A stretch of 36,106 bases of DNA from Burkholderiales bacterium 70-64 (lineage in GTDB: Bacteria > Pseudomonadota > Gammaproteobacteria > Burkholderiales > Burkholderiaceae_E): the NCBI GenBank assembly GCA_001898645.1, contig MKUQ01000001.1, positions 1-36,106 of the forward strand. Direction: 5' to 3'. The notes under the pieces were generated by a model. That model was given only the letters and a program-made list of their open reading frames with translations, did no database searches and was not told where the DNA came from. Numbering within the stretch: the first letter of the stretch is position 1; each line of letters begins with the position of its first letter. Positions 7,789-16,479 of the stretch are shown piece after piece. The position numbers and the translations under genes are program-made.

Positions 7789-9184
7789 CCTGATCGCGCC
7801 ATGCGCGCGCGAGGATGGCCGCCAGCCCGAGCGAGGCGAGGACCAGGCTCAGGCCGGAGGCGATCCACAGGCCGCGCGGCCCGCCGACTACCTCCGCCCA
7901 CGGGCTGCCCGGGGCGCCGACCACGAAGGCGAGCCACCATCCGCCGCCCAGCCCGATGCCCCACAGGCTGGCCAGATAGACCAGCATCGGCAGGGTCGTG
8001 ATGCGGTGCGCGCGCAGCACGAAGGCGCACATCGTCTGCGCCGCATCGAAGACCTGGTACAGCGCAACCAGCCCGACCAGCGGGGCGGCGGTGGCGATCA
8101 CCGCCGCGTCGGTGCTGTAGAGGCCGGCCAGCGGCTCGCGCGCCACCCACAGCACGCCGCCGGTGGCCAGCGCGCAGCCGAGCGCGATGCGCAGCCCCGC
8201 CCAGGTCCGCGCGCGCGCCTCCGCGGGGCGCGCAGCGCCGAGCGACTGCGCCACCAGGACGCTGGTCGCCGTGGCCAGCGCCAGCGGCAGCATATACACC
8301 AGCGCGGCCAGGTTGGAGGCGATCTGGTGGCCGGCGGCGGTCGTCGCGCCGAGCCGCGCCACGAACAGCGCCATGAAGGTGAACGAGGTGACCTCCACCA
8401 GGTAGCTCGCGCCGATCGGCAGCCCGAGCGCGAGCAGCGCGCGCAGCCGCGCGCCGTCGGGGCGGCCGAGGGCGCCGCCGCCGACCACGCCGAGCCGCCG
8501 GTACAGGGGCTCGATGCGCAGGGCGACGAGCGACAGCAGCACCGACAGCCAGGCGGCGAGCGCCGTGGCCACGCCGCAGCCGGCGCCGCCCATCGCGGGC
8601 ACGACGACGGTCTCGCCGGCACGCCAGCCGTCCATGAAGAGCGCGTTCAGCGGCAGCTTCAGCGCCACGCCGGCGAGGTTGATCAGCATCACCGCCTTGG
8701 GCCGCGCGACGGCGTTGGCGAGCGACTGGAAGACGCGGAACAGCAGGGCCGCGGGCAGCCCCGCGGCCACCGCCCACAGGTAGGCGCGCGCCATCGCCGC
8801 CACTTCCGGCGGCGGGCTGCTCAGGCCCAGCCACAGATCGCTCCAGGCGAGCGCGGCGCATCCCGGCACCGCCAGCATGAAGGCCAGCCACACCGCCTGG
8901 CGCGCCTCGAGCCCGATCTGGTCGTGGCGCTGCGCGCCGTAGTGCTGCGCGGCGATGGGGCCCAGGGCCACCAGCACACCCATCAGGCCGATGTAGATGC
9001 TGATGTAGATGCTGGCGCCCAGGCCGACCGCCGCGATGTCGACGGCCGAGCGGTGCCCGGCCATGACGGTGTCGATCACCCCGTTGAGCATCACGGCCAG
9101 CTGGCCGATGAACACCGGCCAGGCGAGCGCCAGGATCTCGCGCTCGCGTGCGGGCGCCCGCGGCGCGGGCCGGTCGGCGCTCAC
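7766..9184 (-). CDS. MATE family multidrug/toxin efflux transporter
   Basis: Multi-helix inner-membrane antiporter that exports cationic compounds using a Na+ or H+ gradient; its substrate cannot be told from sequence. The 472-residue product has the length and about 12 hydrophobic segments of the NorM/DinF type, with early WPVFIGQLAVMLNGVIDTVMAGHRSAVDIAAVGLGASIY, an ASYLVEVTSFTFMALFVARLG repeat in the second half and ATATSVLVAQSLGAARP. I use the GTG at 9182-9184, whose GTGA overlaps the TGA of the upstream glycosyltransferase by 3-4 nt, suggesting translational coupling. The frame extends to 9262 but only as an Arg/Pro-rich antisense-like leader. Confidence 0.88.
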   Translation of the reverse strand: MSADRPAPRAPAREREILALAWPVFIGQLAVMLNGVIDTVMAGHRSAVDIAAVGLGASIYISIYIGLMGVLVALGPIAAQHYGAQRHDQIGLEARQAVWLAFMLAVPGCAALAWSDLWLGLSSPPPEVAAMARAYLWAVAAGLPAALLFRVFQSLANAVARPKAVMLINLAGVALKLPLNALFMDGWRAGETVVVPAMGGAGCGVATALAAWLSVLLSLVALRIEPLYRRLGVVGGGALGRPDGARLRALLALGLPIGASYLVEVTSFTFMALFVARLGATTAAGHQIASNLAALVYMLPLALATATSVLVAQSLGAARPAEARARTWAGLRIALGCALATGGVLWVAREPLAGLYSTDAAVIATAAPLVGLVALYQVFDAAQTMCAFVLRAHRITTLPMLVYLASLWGIGLGGGWWLAFVVGAPGSPWAEVVGGPRGLWIASGLSLVLASLGLAAILARAWRDQGLFTLRS

Positions 9185-10926
9185 CCCGGCGCGGCGCCCG
9201 GCTGCGCGCGCCGGTAGAGGCGGAAGCGCTCGTCGCGGTCGCTGCGCCGCCGGCCGTCCCACACCGGCGTCCAGCCCGGCATGGGGCCGGCATCGGCTTG
9301 CGCCAGCGAGCCGGTGTCCTCGAGCAGCAGCCAGTCGCAGCGTTCACCGCGTGCGGCCGGCCGCAGGTGCGCGAAGTAATAGAAGCTCGCGCGCGGGGCC
9401 GCCGAGAGGTCGTCGGAGGCGACGCACTCGCCCCGCTTGCCGCCGGCGGCGGCGAATGCGTCCACGAACCGCAGGGCCACCTCGCGGTAGGTGTTGCGGT
9501 CGTTGAACACCGGCAGCCACAGCGTCATCAGCAGCAGCCACGCCAGCACCACGCCGCCGCACGACAGGGCCATGGCGCGCCAGATCATGCGCGGCTGGCG
9601 CGAGATGCGCCAGCGCACCAGCAGCAGCCAGCCCAGCGTGGCCAGCGCGGCCAGCAGGCCCAGCGCGGTGGCCGTCGCCGACCACTGGGGCACGAAGCCG
9701 GGCGAGAACTGCCCGGCGCGAAACGCCATGCGCGGCGGGTAGCCGGTCATCAGCGCGATCCAGTAGCCCCAGATCACCAGGGCGAACAGCGTGAAGCTGA
9801 TCACCGCGAACCAGTCGATGAGGCTCACGATGCCGCGCCGCAGGGTCGGCATGCCCACTGCGGCGAGCATCGCCAGCGGCACCGTCGCCGGCAGCAGCCA
9901 GCTTTCCGCGCCCTGGGGCGCGGCGAGCACCGGCAGAGCCATCGCGCCGGCGGTGAGCAGCGGCAGCGCCACCGCCGGTTCGCTCCAGCGGCCGCGCCAG
10001 CGATAGACCGCCCACAGCGCCACCGGCCAGGCGGGCCAGTAGAACCACGGCACCGTGCGCGCGAGATACGACAGCGAGGCGCCGCTCGGGCCGGAGAGCG
10101 ACTCGACGTTCCAGGCCGCCCACTGCGCCAGGTGCACCTGCCCGGATTCGCCGGCGGCCGCCAGCAGCAGGGGCCAGGGCAGCGCGCCGGCGACGGCTGC
10201 CGCCACCGCCGGCACCAGCATGCGCCGGGCCACCAGTCGCCAGTCACGGCAGGCGATCGGCAGCACGACCAGCACCCCCAGCAGCGCCAGCGCCGTGCCG
10301 GCACCATGGGTGAGCAGGCTGGCGGCGATCGCGGCCCCGGCGATGATGCCGCCCGAGAGCGGGCGCTCGAGCGCGCGCGCGCAGCCGAACAGGAAGGCGG
10401 CGATCCACGCCACCTGCGCCGGCTCGGCGGTGGTCTCGTGCATGCGCACCAGCAGGCCGAAGGTGGCCATCAGCAGCAGCAGCCCCGAATCGGCGATGGC
10501 GCGGCCGTAGTCGGTCTGCGAGGCAGAGGCGCCGAAGGGGTCCGAGGGCTGCACGCCCGAGCGGCGCGCCAGCGCGTAGGTGGTGTACCAGGCGAGCACC
10601 AGCAGCAGCGTGAGCGTGGCCAAGACAGCGAACTGCACCCCGCCGTGCTCGCCCAGCAGCGGCGCGGCCAGGCGCCCGACCAGCGCGTCGATCCAGAACG
10701 GCAGCGGCCCCTCGTCGACCACCGGCAGCCCTGCGATGTTCGGCGCCAGCCAGTCGTGCGCGCCGCCGCGCATCATGGTGAGCGCGATGCCGAAGCCAGC
10801 GGCGTCGAGCGTGCGCCAGGGGTCACGACCGGGAAAGCCGGGCAGGGTGTAGAGCGCGCACAGCAGCAGCAGGCCCCACCGCGGCAGCTTGCCCGCTTCC
10901 AGATCGGTGACGATGAACGGTCGCAT
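9181..10926 (-). CDS. ArnT/PMT-like membrane glycosyltransferase
   Basis: Predicted polytopic GT-C fold glycosyltransferase using a polyprenyl-phosphate sugar donor on the periplasmic side; acceptor unknown. The 581-residue product has a family-like first loop (LPGFPGRDPWRTLDAAGFG), where an acidic residue after the first helix is catalytic in GT-C enzymes, followed by many membrane helices to about residue 480 and a soluble C-terminal domain of about 100 residues ending in RLYRRAQPG. True ArnT lipid A aminoarabinose transferases share this layout, but no arn cluster is nearby, so I do not assign that role. It begins 19 nt after the rpmE2 terminator. Confidence 0.78.
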   Translation of the reverse strand: MRPFIVTDLEAGKLPRWGLLLLCALYTLPGFPGRDPWRTLDAAGFGIALTMMRGGAHDWLAPNIAGLPVVDEGPLPFWIDALVGRLAAPLLGEHGGVQFAVLATLTLLLVLAWYTTYALARRSGVQPSDPFGASASQTDYGRAIADSGLLLLMATFGLLVRMHETTAEPAQVAWIAAFLFGCARALERPLSGGIIAGAAIAASLLTHGAGTALALLGVLVVLPIACRDWRLVARRMLVPAVAAAVAGALPWPLLLAAAGESGQVHLAQWAAWNVESLSGPSGASLSYLARTVPWFYWPAWPVALWAVYRWRGRWSEPAVALPLLTAGAMALPVLAAPQGAESWLLPATVPLAMLAAVGMPTLRRGIVSLIDWFAVISFTLFALVIWGYWIALMTGYPPRMAFRAGQFSPGFVPQWSATATALGLLAALATLGWLLLVRWRISRQPRMIWRAMALSCGGVVLAWLLLMTLWLPVFNDRNTYREVALRFVDAFAAAGGKRGECVASDDLSAAPRASFYYFAHLRPAARGERCDWLLLEDTGSLAQADAGPMPGWTPVWDGRRRSDRDERFRLYRRAQPGAAPG

Positions 10927-10945
10927 CGGACGGGGTGCCGGATGG

Positions 10946-10970
10946 AAAAAAGGCAGCTCGCGCTGCCTTT
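10946..10970 (-). terminator. Rho-independent terminator of rpmE2
   Basis: On the minus strand a perfect 9-bp stem AAAGGCAGC/GCTGCCTTT with a GCGA loop runs from 10970 to 10949 and continues into six T's (complement of 10946-10951). This is the clearest intrinsic terminator in the window. It lies between rpmE2 and the glycosyltransferase, so the latter needs its own promoter or read-through. Confidence 0.9.
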
Positions 10971-11022
10971 CCGGATAGGGGGAACCGGCCCTCGGAGTCT
11001 GCCGGACTCCCGCCGGCCCGGA

Positions 11023-11274
11023 TCACTTGGCCGAGCGGGCGAACTTCTGGCGGAACTTCTCGACCCGGCCCGTCTCGATGATGCGCTGCTGCGCGCCGGT
11101 GTAGAAGGGGTGGGATTCGGAGGTGACGTCGAGCTTGAACAACGGGTATTCCTTGCCGTCGTCCATCTTGACCTTCTCGCGCGTGGCGACCGTGGAGCGG
11201 GTGACGAACTTGAAGCCGCTCGCCATGTCCATGAACACCACTTCGCGATAGTCGGGGTGGATGCCTTCTTTCAT
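11023..11274 (-). CDS. rpmE2: 50S ribosomal protein L31, type B
   Basis: Type B L31, the zinc-independent form of this central-protuberance and subunit-bridge protein. The 83-residue product starts [23 protein letters not shown], has [12 protein letters not shown] and lacks the CxxC zinc ribbon of type A. GGAG lies 8 nt before the ATG. It has its own promoter (11322-11351) and intrinsic terminator (10946-10970), so it is a self-contained unit just downstream of rho. Confidence 0.96.
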   Translation of the reverse strand: MKEGIHPDYREVVFMDMASGFKFVTRSTVATREKVKMDDGKEYPLFKLDVTSESHPFYTGAQQRIIETGRVEKFRQKFARSAK

Positions 11275-11321
11275 GTTCGGATCTCCGGGTACCGCAAAGC
11301 CCGCTGCTGCGAAAACCTTGA

Positions 11322-11351
11322 ATTATAACCTTTGTCCGCTGCACCGGGCAA
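11322..11351 (-). promoter_or_regulatory. Sigma70 promoter of rpmE2
   Basis: Read on the minus strand: TTGCCC (11351-11346), an 18-bp spacer and a consensus TATAAT (11327-11322). The rpmE2 ATG is 47 nt downstream of the -10 box. The remaining bases up to the rho stop (11389) hold only a weak 5-bp stem (11353-11366), with no clear rho terminator. Confidence 0.75.
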
Positions 11352-11388
11352 GGCCTGCCGCCAGGCAGCGCCGGTGCGGCCGGCGGCC

Positions 11389-12651
11389 TCAGCTGCCGCG
11401 GCGCATCATCTCGAAGAATTCCTGGTTGCTCTTGGTCTGGCGCACCTTGTCGAGCAGGAACTCCATCGCCTCCAGCTCGTCCATGTCGTGCAGGAGCTTC
11501 CTCAGGATCCAGATCTTCTGCAGCACCTCGGCCTTGATCAGCAGCTCCTCGCGCCGCGTGCCGGAGCGGTTGATGTCGATCGCCGGGTAGACGCGCTTCT
11601 CCATCATCCGGCGATTGAGGTGCAGCTCCATGTTGCCGGTGCCCTTGAACTCCTCGTAGATCACCTCGTCCATGCGGCTGCCGGTATCGATGAGCGCGGT
11701 GGCGATGATGGTGAGCGAGCCGCCTTCCTCGATGTTGCGTGCCGCGCCGAAGAAGCGCTTGGGACGCTGCAGCGCGTTGGCGTCGACGCCGCCGGTGAGC
11801 ACCTTGCCCGAGGCCGGCACCACGGTGTTGTAGGCGCGCGCCAGGCGCGTGATCGAGTCGAGCAGGATGACCACGTCCTTCTTGTGCTCGACCAGCCGCT
11901 TGGCCTTCTCGATCACCATCTCGGCCACCTGCACGTGGCGCGTGGCCGGTTCGTCGAAGGTGGAGGCGACCACCTCGCCGCGCACCGAGCGGGTCATCTC
12001 GGTGACCTCCTCGGGGCGCTCGTCGATGAGCAGCACGATCAGCACCACGTCGGGGTGGTTGGCGGTGATCGCGTGCGCCATGTGCTGCATCAGCACCGTC
12101 TTGCCGGCCTTGGGCGGCGCCACGATCAGGCCGCGCTGGCCCTTGCCGATGGGCGCGATCATGTCGATGATGCGCCCGGTGATGTTCTCCTCGGCGCGGA
12201 TGTCGCGCTCGAGCACCATCGGCTTGTTCGGGTGCAGCGGCGTGAGGTTCTCGAACAGGATCTTGTTCTTGCTCGCCTCGGGCGGCTCGCCGTTGATCTT
12301 GTCGACCTTCACCAGCGCGAAGTAGCGCTCGCCCTCCTTGGGCGTGCGCACCTCGCCCTCGATGGAGTCGCCGGTGTGCAGGTTGAAGCGACGGATCTGC
12401 GACGGCGAGATGTAGATGTCGTCGGTGCTCGCCAGGTAGGAAGTCTCGGGCGAGCGCAGGAAGCCGAAGCCGTCGGGCAGCACCTCCAGGCAGCCGTCGC
12501 CGAAGATGGTCTCGCCGGTCTTGGCCTTGCGCTTGAGGATCGCGAACATCAGCTCCTGCTTGCGCATGCGCTGAGGGTTCTCGATTTCCAGGCCGGTGGC
12601 CATCTCGATCAGCTGCGAGACGTGCAGCGATTTGAGTTCGGACAGGTGCAT
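11389..12651 (-). CDS. rho: Transcription termination factor Rho
   Basis: Hexameric RNA-dependent ATPase/helicase ending transcription at rut sites. The 420-residue protein has the usual length: N-terminal [18 protein letters not shown] helix domain, the cold-shock/OB RNA-binding domain with [22 protein letters not shown] (about 61-82), Walker A APPKAGKT (178-185), [15 protein letters not shown], the Q-loop region with [11 protein letters not shown] and [29 protein letters not shown], and a C-terminal [10 protein letters not shown]. No insertion is present. Preceded by a 231-nt structured leader after trxA. Confidence 0.97.
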   Translation of the reverse strand: MHLSELKSLHVSQLIEMATGLEIENPQRMRKQELMFAILKRKAKTGETIFGDGCLEVLPDGFGFLRSPETSYLASTDDIYISPSQIRRFNLHTGDSIEGEVRTPKEGERYFALVKVDKINGEPPEASKNKILFENLTPLHPNKPMVLERDIRAEENITGRIIDMIAPIGKGQRGLIVAPPKAGKTVLMQHMAHAITANHPDVVLIVLLIDERPEEVTEMTRSVRGEVVASTFDEPATRHVQVAEMVIEKAKRLVEHKKDVVILLDSITRLARAYNTVVPASGKVLTGGVDANALQRPKRFFGAARNIEEGGSLTIIATALIDTGSRMDEVIYEEFKGTGNMELHLNRRMMEKRVYPAIDINRSGTRREELLIKAEVLQKIWILRKLLHDMDELEAMEFLLDKVRQTKSNQEFFEMMRRGS

Positions 12652-12882
12652 CGACTGTTTCTCCCCGCGGGGACTGTGCCGGGAATGGACGGAATGGAGA
12701 GGCGCTGCGGCTGACGGGCCGCGAGGCGTTCGGATCGGGGTTCGGGCGGGTCGGGCCCGTGGACGGCGGGGGCGGTCAGGCGGCGGGTGGCCCCTTTCCG
12801 CCCCGGCGTCAGCCGCCGGAGGCCGGAAGACCCGCGTGCAACAGCTGCACGGGCCTTCGAGCGGCTGGAAGCTTACAACGAA
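12652..12882 (-). promoter_or_regulatory. trxA-rho intergenic region, structured rho leader
   Basis: There is no gene in these 231 bases. On the minus strand just after trxA a hairpin formed by 12831-12853 (about 8 bp, one bulge) and another perfect 6-bp stem (12803-12808/12814-12819) follow, then a long C-rich, G-poor tract around 12690-12760. Hairpins without T-runs could end trxA transcripts, and the C-rich tract resembles a rut-type Rho loading region as in autoregulated rho leaders. I see no convincing -35/-10 pair. Confidence 0.4.
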
Positions 12883-13203
12883 TCAGAGATGGCTGTCCAG
12901 AAAGAGCGTCAGCTGCGACTTCGACAGCGCGCCCACCTTGGTCGCGACCACCGCACCGTTGCGAAACAGCATCAGCGTCGGGATGCCGCGGATGCCGTAC
13001 TTCGCCGGCACCGACTGGTTCTCGTCGACGTTCACCTTGGCCACCTGCACCTTGCCGCCGTAATCGCGCGAGACCTCGTCGAGGATCGGCGCGATCATCT
13101 TGCACGGGCCGCACCATTCGGCCCAGAAGTCGACGAGCACCGGCTCGTCCGCCTTCAGGACGTCCTGCTCGAACGAGGTGTCGGAAACATGCTTGATGGT
13201 CAT
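12883..13203 (-). CDS. trxA: Thioredoxin
   Basis: Cytosolic disulfide reductase supplying electrons to ribonucleotide reductase and other enzymes. The 106-residue product has the active site WCGPC at residues 30-34, the [11 protein letters not shown] strand/helix, the cis-Pro loop [11 protein letters not shown], and a C-terminal [13 protein letters not shown] start at the ATG at 13203, with AGGAG 6 nt upstream; the frame remains open to 13245 but adds an unconserved piece. Upstream, and divergent, is the SRP RNA gene. Confidence 0.97.
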   Translation of the reverse strand: MTIKHVSDTSFEQDVLKADEPVLVDFWAEWCGPCKMIAPILDEVSRDYGGKVQVAKVNVDENQSVPAKYGIRGIPTLMLFRNGAVVATKVGALSKSQLTLFLDSHL

Positions 13204-13283
13204 TTCGGCTCCTGTGCCATGGCTGCCACTGCTTCCGGCAAACATAGCACAGCGGCGGGCCGCGACCGTGCGGGCGGCGCGGC

Positions 13284-13292
13284 TGATAGAAT
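13284..13292 (+). promoter_or_regulatory. Extended -10 promoter of the SRP RNA gene
   Basis: TG at 13284-13285 followed by one base and TAGAAT at 13287-13292 form an extended -10 element. The predicted RNA start at about 13299 lies 7 nt after it. No good -35 is seen at 17 bp (GACCGT), which fits an extended -10 promoter. Confidence 0.65.
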
Positions 13293-13298
13293 CGGCGC

Positions 13299-13396
13299 GG
13301 GCGGGCCCCCCCGCAGTGCGGCGTGGTCAACCTGGTCAGGTCCGGAAGGAAGCAGCCACAGCCATTCCCCGCACGTGCCGGGGTCCCGGCTCGCCC
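13299..13396 (+). ncRNA. ffs: 4.5S signal recognition particle RNA
   Basis: RNA partner of Ffh in co-translational membrane targeting. The conserved apical domain is visible: GGTCAGGTCC, a GGAA tetraloop and GGAAGCAGCCACAG (about 13334-13365), the site bound by the Ffh M-domain. The two flanking strands pair over the rest: the GGGCGGGCC region at 13299-13307 with GGCTCGCCC at 13388-13396. Length is about 98 nt, as expected for the small Alu-less bacterial type. Ends are estimated from base pairing. It lies between divergent trxA and dnaX. Confidence 0.93.
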
Positions 13397-13439
13397 ACTT
13401 CCGGATGCCGCCGCCGCTCCACCGCTGCTCTCCGATGAC

Positions 13440-15161
13440 ATGACCCATCAGGCGCTCGCCCGCAAATGGCGGCCGCGCGACTTCCAGTCGCTGGTCGGCC
13501 AGGATCACGTCGTGCGCGCGCTCTCGCATGCGCTCGAGAGCGGGCGGCTGCACCACGCCTACCTGTTCACCGGCACCCGCGGGGTGGGCAAGACCACCCT
13601 CGCGCGCATCCTCGCCAAGGCGCTCAACTGCGAGACCGGCGTGAGCGCGCGTCCGTGCGGCGCGTGCGCGGCCTGCACCGGCATCGACGCCGGGCGCTTC
13701 GTCGACTGCATCGAGCTCGACGCGGCCTCCAACCGCGGCGTCGACGAGATGACCCAGCTGCTCGAGAACGCCGTGTACGCGCCCACGGCCGGCCGCTACA
13801 AGGTCTACGTGATCGACGAAGTGCACATGCTCTCGACGCATGCGTTCAACGCCATGCTCAAGACGCTGGAGGAGCCCCCGCCGCACGTGGTGTTCGTGCT
13901 GGCCACCACCGATCCGCAGCGCGTGCCGGTCACGGTGCTCTCGCGCTGCCTCCAGTTCAACCTGAAGAACATGCCGCCGGCGGCCATCGCCGCGCACCTG
14001 GCCAGGGTGCTCGGCGCCGAGGCGGTGGCGTTCGATGCCGGGGCGCTCGATCGCATCGCGCGCGCGGCCGCCGGCAGCATGCGCGACGCGCTGTCGCTGC
14101 TCGACCAGGCCATCGCCTTCGGCGGCGGCGAGGTGCGCGAGCCCGCGGTGCGCGAGATGCTCGGCGTGGTCGACGGCGCCTGGCTCGAGAGCATCCTCGA
14201 TGCGCTGGTGGCCGGCGACGGCCGCGCGCTGGTCGAGCTGGCCGACGCCATGCTGGCCGGCAACGTGCCGTTCGAGCGTACGCTGGCCGACCTCGCCGCG
14301 CTGCTGGCGCGCATCGCGCTGGCGCAGGCCGGCGCGCTCGGCGACGCCGACGACCCGCAGACGCTCGAGCGCCTGGCGGCGGCTATTTCCGCCGAGGACC
14401 TGCAGGTCTGGTACCAGATCGTGATCCACGGCGCGCGCGACCTGCCGCTGGCCCCCGACGCCCATACCGGCTTCACCATGGTGCTGCTGCGCCTGCTCGC
14501 GTTTCGCGCCGACGACGGCGGGCCGGCCGCTGCCGCGCGTCCTCCGAGGCGGCCGGCCGCCGCCGCGCGTTCGCCGGCCGTATCGCCCCCTTCGGCTGCG
14601 CTGCGCGCCGCGATGCCCGTACGCGCCGCGAGCGCGCAGGGGGCCGCCGCGGATGCCGCGTCCGGGTCGCCGGCCTCGCGCCCGGCGGCCGCCGGCGGGG
14701 CCGGCGACGGGACCATCGGTGGGGCCGATGCCGCGACCGGCGGCACCCCCGCCCCCGCTTTCGACGGCGACTGGCCGGCGCTGGCCGCGCGCCTGCGGCT
14801 GGGCGGCTTCGTGCAGCAGTTCATGCACCAGAGCGAGCTGATCGAGGCCGACGGCCTGCGCCTGCGGGTGCGGGTGCCCATCCGCCCGCTCGCCGAAGCC
14901 GCCACGGTCGGGCGGGTGCGCGAGGCGTTGGCCGCGCACTTCGGGGCGCCGGTGCGCCTGGAGGTCGAGGTCGGCCAGGTGCAGGGGGCCACCGCCGCGG
15001 CGGCATCGGCGCGCGAGCGCGCCGAACGCCAGGCGCAGGCGCAGGCGGCGATCGAGGCCGATCCGTTCGTGCGCACGCTGATCGAGGATTTCGACGGCTC
15101 GATCGTGCCCGGCTCGGTGCGGCCCGTCGAGAATCGTGAAACTTCCGGAGATGCACGATGA
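13440..15161 (+). CDS. dnaX: DNA polymerase III subunit tau (and gamma)
   Basis: Clamp-loader ATPase that also links the polymerase cores in the replisome. The 573-residue protein begins [25 protein letters not shown]; Walker A is GTRGVGKT (45-52), the zinc module uses Cys64, Cys73, Cys76 and Cys79, Walker B is VIDEVHML (124-131), and LSRCLQF gives the SRC motif. After domain III (to about 360) comes an Ala/Pro-rich linker (about 360-445) and the tau-specific C-terminal domain ending [16 protein letters not shown] see no A-rich slippery sequence like that of E. coli, so a gamma form would need another mechanism. The frame is open from 13323, but that part is the SRP RNA gene. Confidence 0.95.
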   Translation: MTHQALARKWRPRDFQSLVGQDHVVRALSHALESGRLHHAYLFTGTRGVGKTTLARILAKALNCETGVSARPCGACAACTGIDAGRFVDCIELDAASNRGVDEMTQLLENAVYAPTAGRYKVYVIDEVHMLSTHAFNAMLKTLEEPPPHVVFVLATTDPQRVPVTVLSRCLQFNLKNMPPAAIAAHLARVLGAEAVAFDAGALDRIARAAAGSMRDALSLLDQAIAFGGGEVREPAVREMLGVVDGAWLESILDALVAGDGRALVELADAMLAGNVPFERTLADLAALLARIALAQAGALGDADDPQTLERLAAAISAEDLQVWYQIVIHGARDLPLAPDAHTGFTMVLLRLLAFRADDGGPAAAARPPRRPAAAARSPAVSPPSAALRAAMPVRAASAQGAAADAASGSPASRPAAAGGAGDGTIGGADAATGGTPAPAFDGDWPALAARLRLGGFVQQFMHQSELIEADGLRLRVRVPIRPLAEAATVGRVREALAAHFGAPVRLEVEVGQVQGATAAAASARERAERQAQAQAAIEADPFVRTLIEDFDGSIVPGSVRPVENRETSGDAR

Positions 15162-15484
15162 TGAAAGGACAACTGGCGGGCCTGATGAAGCAGGCCCAGC
15201 AGATGCAGGACAACATGAAGAAGATGCAGGAGCAGCTGGCCCATGTGGAGGTCGAGGGCCAGGCGGGCGCCGGCCTGGTCAAGGTCACGGTCACCTGTCG
15301 CAACGACGTCAAGCGCGTCGTCATCGACCCGAGCCTGCTCGCCGACGACAAGGACATGCTCGAAGACCTGGTCGTGGCCGCGGTCAACGACGCCCTGCGC
15401 CGCGCCGAGCAGACCGCCGCCGAGAAGATGGGTTCGCTCACCGCCGGCCTGCCGATGCCGCCCGGCTTCAAGCTGCCCTTCTGA
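15158..15484 (+). CDS. YbaB/EbfC family nucleoid-associated protein
   Basis: Small dimeric DNA-binding protein of the YbaB/EbfC family, commonly encoded between dnaX and recR. The 108-residue product has the typical heptad-like N-terminal helix ([26 protein letters not shown]), the central beta-sheet [30 protein letters not shown] and the C-terminal helix ending [18 protein letters not shown]. The ATG overlaps the dnaX stop (ATGA), and a second ATG follows immediately at 15161. Six bases separate its stop from recR. Confidence 0.95.
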   Translation: MMKGQLAGLMKQAQQMQDNMKKMQEQLAHVEVEGQAGAGLVKVTVTCRNDVKRVVIDPSLLADDKDMLEDLVVAAVNDALRRAEQTAAEKMGSLTAGLPMPPGFKLPF

Positions 15485-15490
15485 TCCACG

Positions 15491-16105
15491 ATGAAGGCGC
15501 CTGCCCCACTGGAGGCGCTCACCGCGGCGTTCAAGCGGCTGCCGGGCGTCGGCACGAAGACCGCGCAGCGCTACGCCTACCACCTGCTGCAGCACGACCG
15601 CGAGGGCGCGGTGCTGCTTGCGCGCGCCCTCGCCGAGGCCGGCGAGCGCATCCGCCATTGCGCGCGCTGCAACACCTTCACCGAGCTCGAGGTGTGCGAG
15701 ACCTGCTCCTCGCCGCGGCGCGATCCGGCCCTGCTGTGCGTGGTCGAGACCCCGGCCGACCAGCTCACCATCGAGCACACCCTCAGCTATCGCGGCCTGT
15801 ACTTCGTGCTGATGGGCAGGCTCTCGCCGCTCGACGGCATCGGACCCCGGCAGATCGGGCTCGACCGCCTGCTCGCGCGGGCCTCCGACGGCGTGGTGCG
15901 CGAGGTGATCCTGGCGACCAACTTCACCCAGGAGGGCGAGGCCACCGCGCACTACATCGGCGGGATGCTGCGCGCACGCGGCCTGCGCGTGACCCGCCTG
16001 GCGCGCGGCGTGCCGGTCGGCAGCGAGCTCGAGTACGTCGACCCGAGCACGATTGCGCAGGCGCTGCGCGACCGGCGCACGGTGAGCGAGGATGGCGATG
16101 CGTGA
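15491..16105 (+). CDS. recR: Recombination mediator RecR
   Basis: Ring-forming protein of the RecFOR pathway that helps load RecA on SSB-coated gaps. The 204-residue product has the N-terminal helix-hairpin-helix ([20 protein letters not shown]), a four-cysteine zinc finger with Cys57, Cys60, Cys69 and Cys72, the Toprim domain ([39 protein letters not shown]) and the Walker-like C-terminal [18 protein letters not shown] type segment. Full length. Last gene of dnaX-ybaB-recR. Confidence 0.96.
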   Translation: MKAPAPLEALTAAFKRLPGVGTKTAQRYAYHLLQHDREGAVLLARALAEAGERIRHCARCNTFTELEVCETCSSPRRDPALLCVVETPADQLTIEHTLSYRGLYFVLMGRLSPLDGIGPRQIGLDRLLARASDGVVREVILATNFTQEGEATAHYIGGMLRARGLRVTRLARGVPVGSELEYVDPSTIAQALRDRRTVSEDGDA

Positions 16106-16135
16106 GGCGGGTGCCGCTCACGATCCGGGCGCCGC

Positions 16136-16300
16136 TCACGATCCCCAGGCGGCGTCGAATTCGGCGCGGGCGCGCTGCAGCTCGCGCCACGTGGTGCTGA
16201 CCTCCTGGTGATGCGGGGCGGTCTCCAGCACGCGCCGGTGCACGGCCTCCAGGTAGGCTGCGCGCAGGCCGTAGAAGAGAATGTGCAGCCAGCGGGTCAT
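16136..16300 (-). CDS. Small hypothetical protein (54 residues)
   Basis: I do not recognise this product. The ATG at 16300 is preceded on the minus strand by GGAG with 7 nt spacing, a good Shine-Dalgarno for such a short frame. The sequence MTRWLHILFYGLRAAYLEAVHRRVLETAPHHQEVSTTWRELQRARAEFDAAWGS reads as two amphipathic helices: a partly hydrophobic one (3-24), then a charged one (38-50). The frame continues upstream to 16501 but only as low-quality sequence antisense to the CoA-transferase leader. Its stop lies within an 18-nt tandem repeat (16113-16126 and 16131-16144). It could be a real small protein or chance. Confidence 0.45.
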   Translation of the reverse strand: MTRWLHILFYGLRAAYLEAVHRRVLETAPHHQEVSTTWRELQRARAEFDAAWGS

Positions 16301-16479
16301 GGCGTTGCTCCGGGTGCCTCGTTGAGAACGATTCTGCGATCGCGCCGATCGTGCCGGCAGGAACTCGATCACTCCGCCGCACCCGGCGCCGCGGCCGTTG
16401 CGCGCGATTGCGAACGAATGCCTGTCGGAAGTTTTTCCACTGCGCCGGGCATGGTTTTCCCCGGCCCGCGAGGCTGCCC

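Noticed and set aside
9181-10926. Naming the glycosyltransferase arnT
   Set aside because: The fold matches, but no arn genes are adjacent and the acceptor cannot be read from sequence; a specific lipid A role would be a guess.
9148-11328. 726-codon open frame on the plus strand
   Set aside because: Antisense to the membrane glycosyltransferase and rpmE2; Gln/Arg/His-rich shadow of hydrophobic codons.
13440-15161. Programmed frameshift in dnaX producing gamma
   Set aside because: I looked for an A-rich slippery heptamer with a downstream stem and found none; the gene is GC-rich throughout. Only tau is supported.
13805-15952. 715-codon open frame on the minus strand
   Set aside because: Antisense to dnaX, ybaB and recR; composition is Arg/Ala/Ser/Gly-rich shadow sequence with no recognisable motif.
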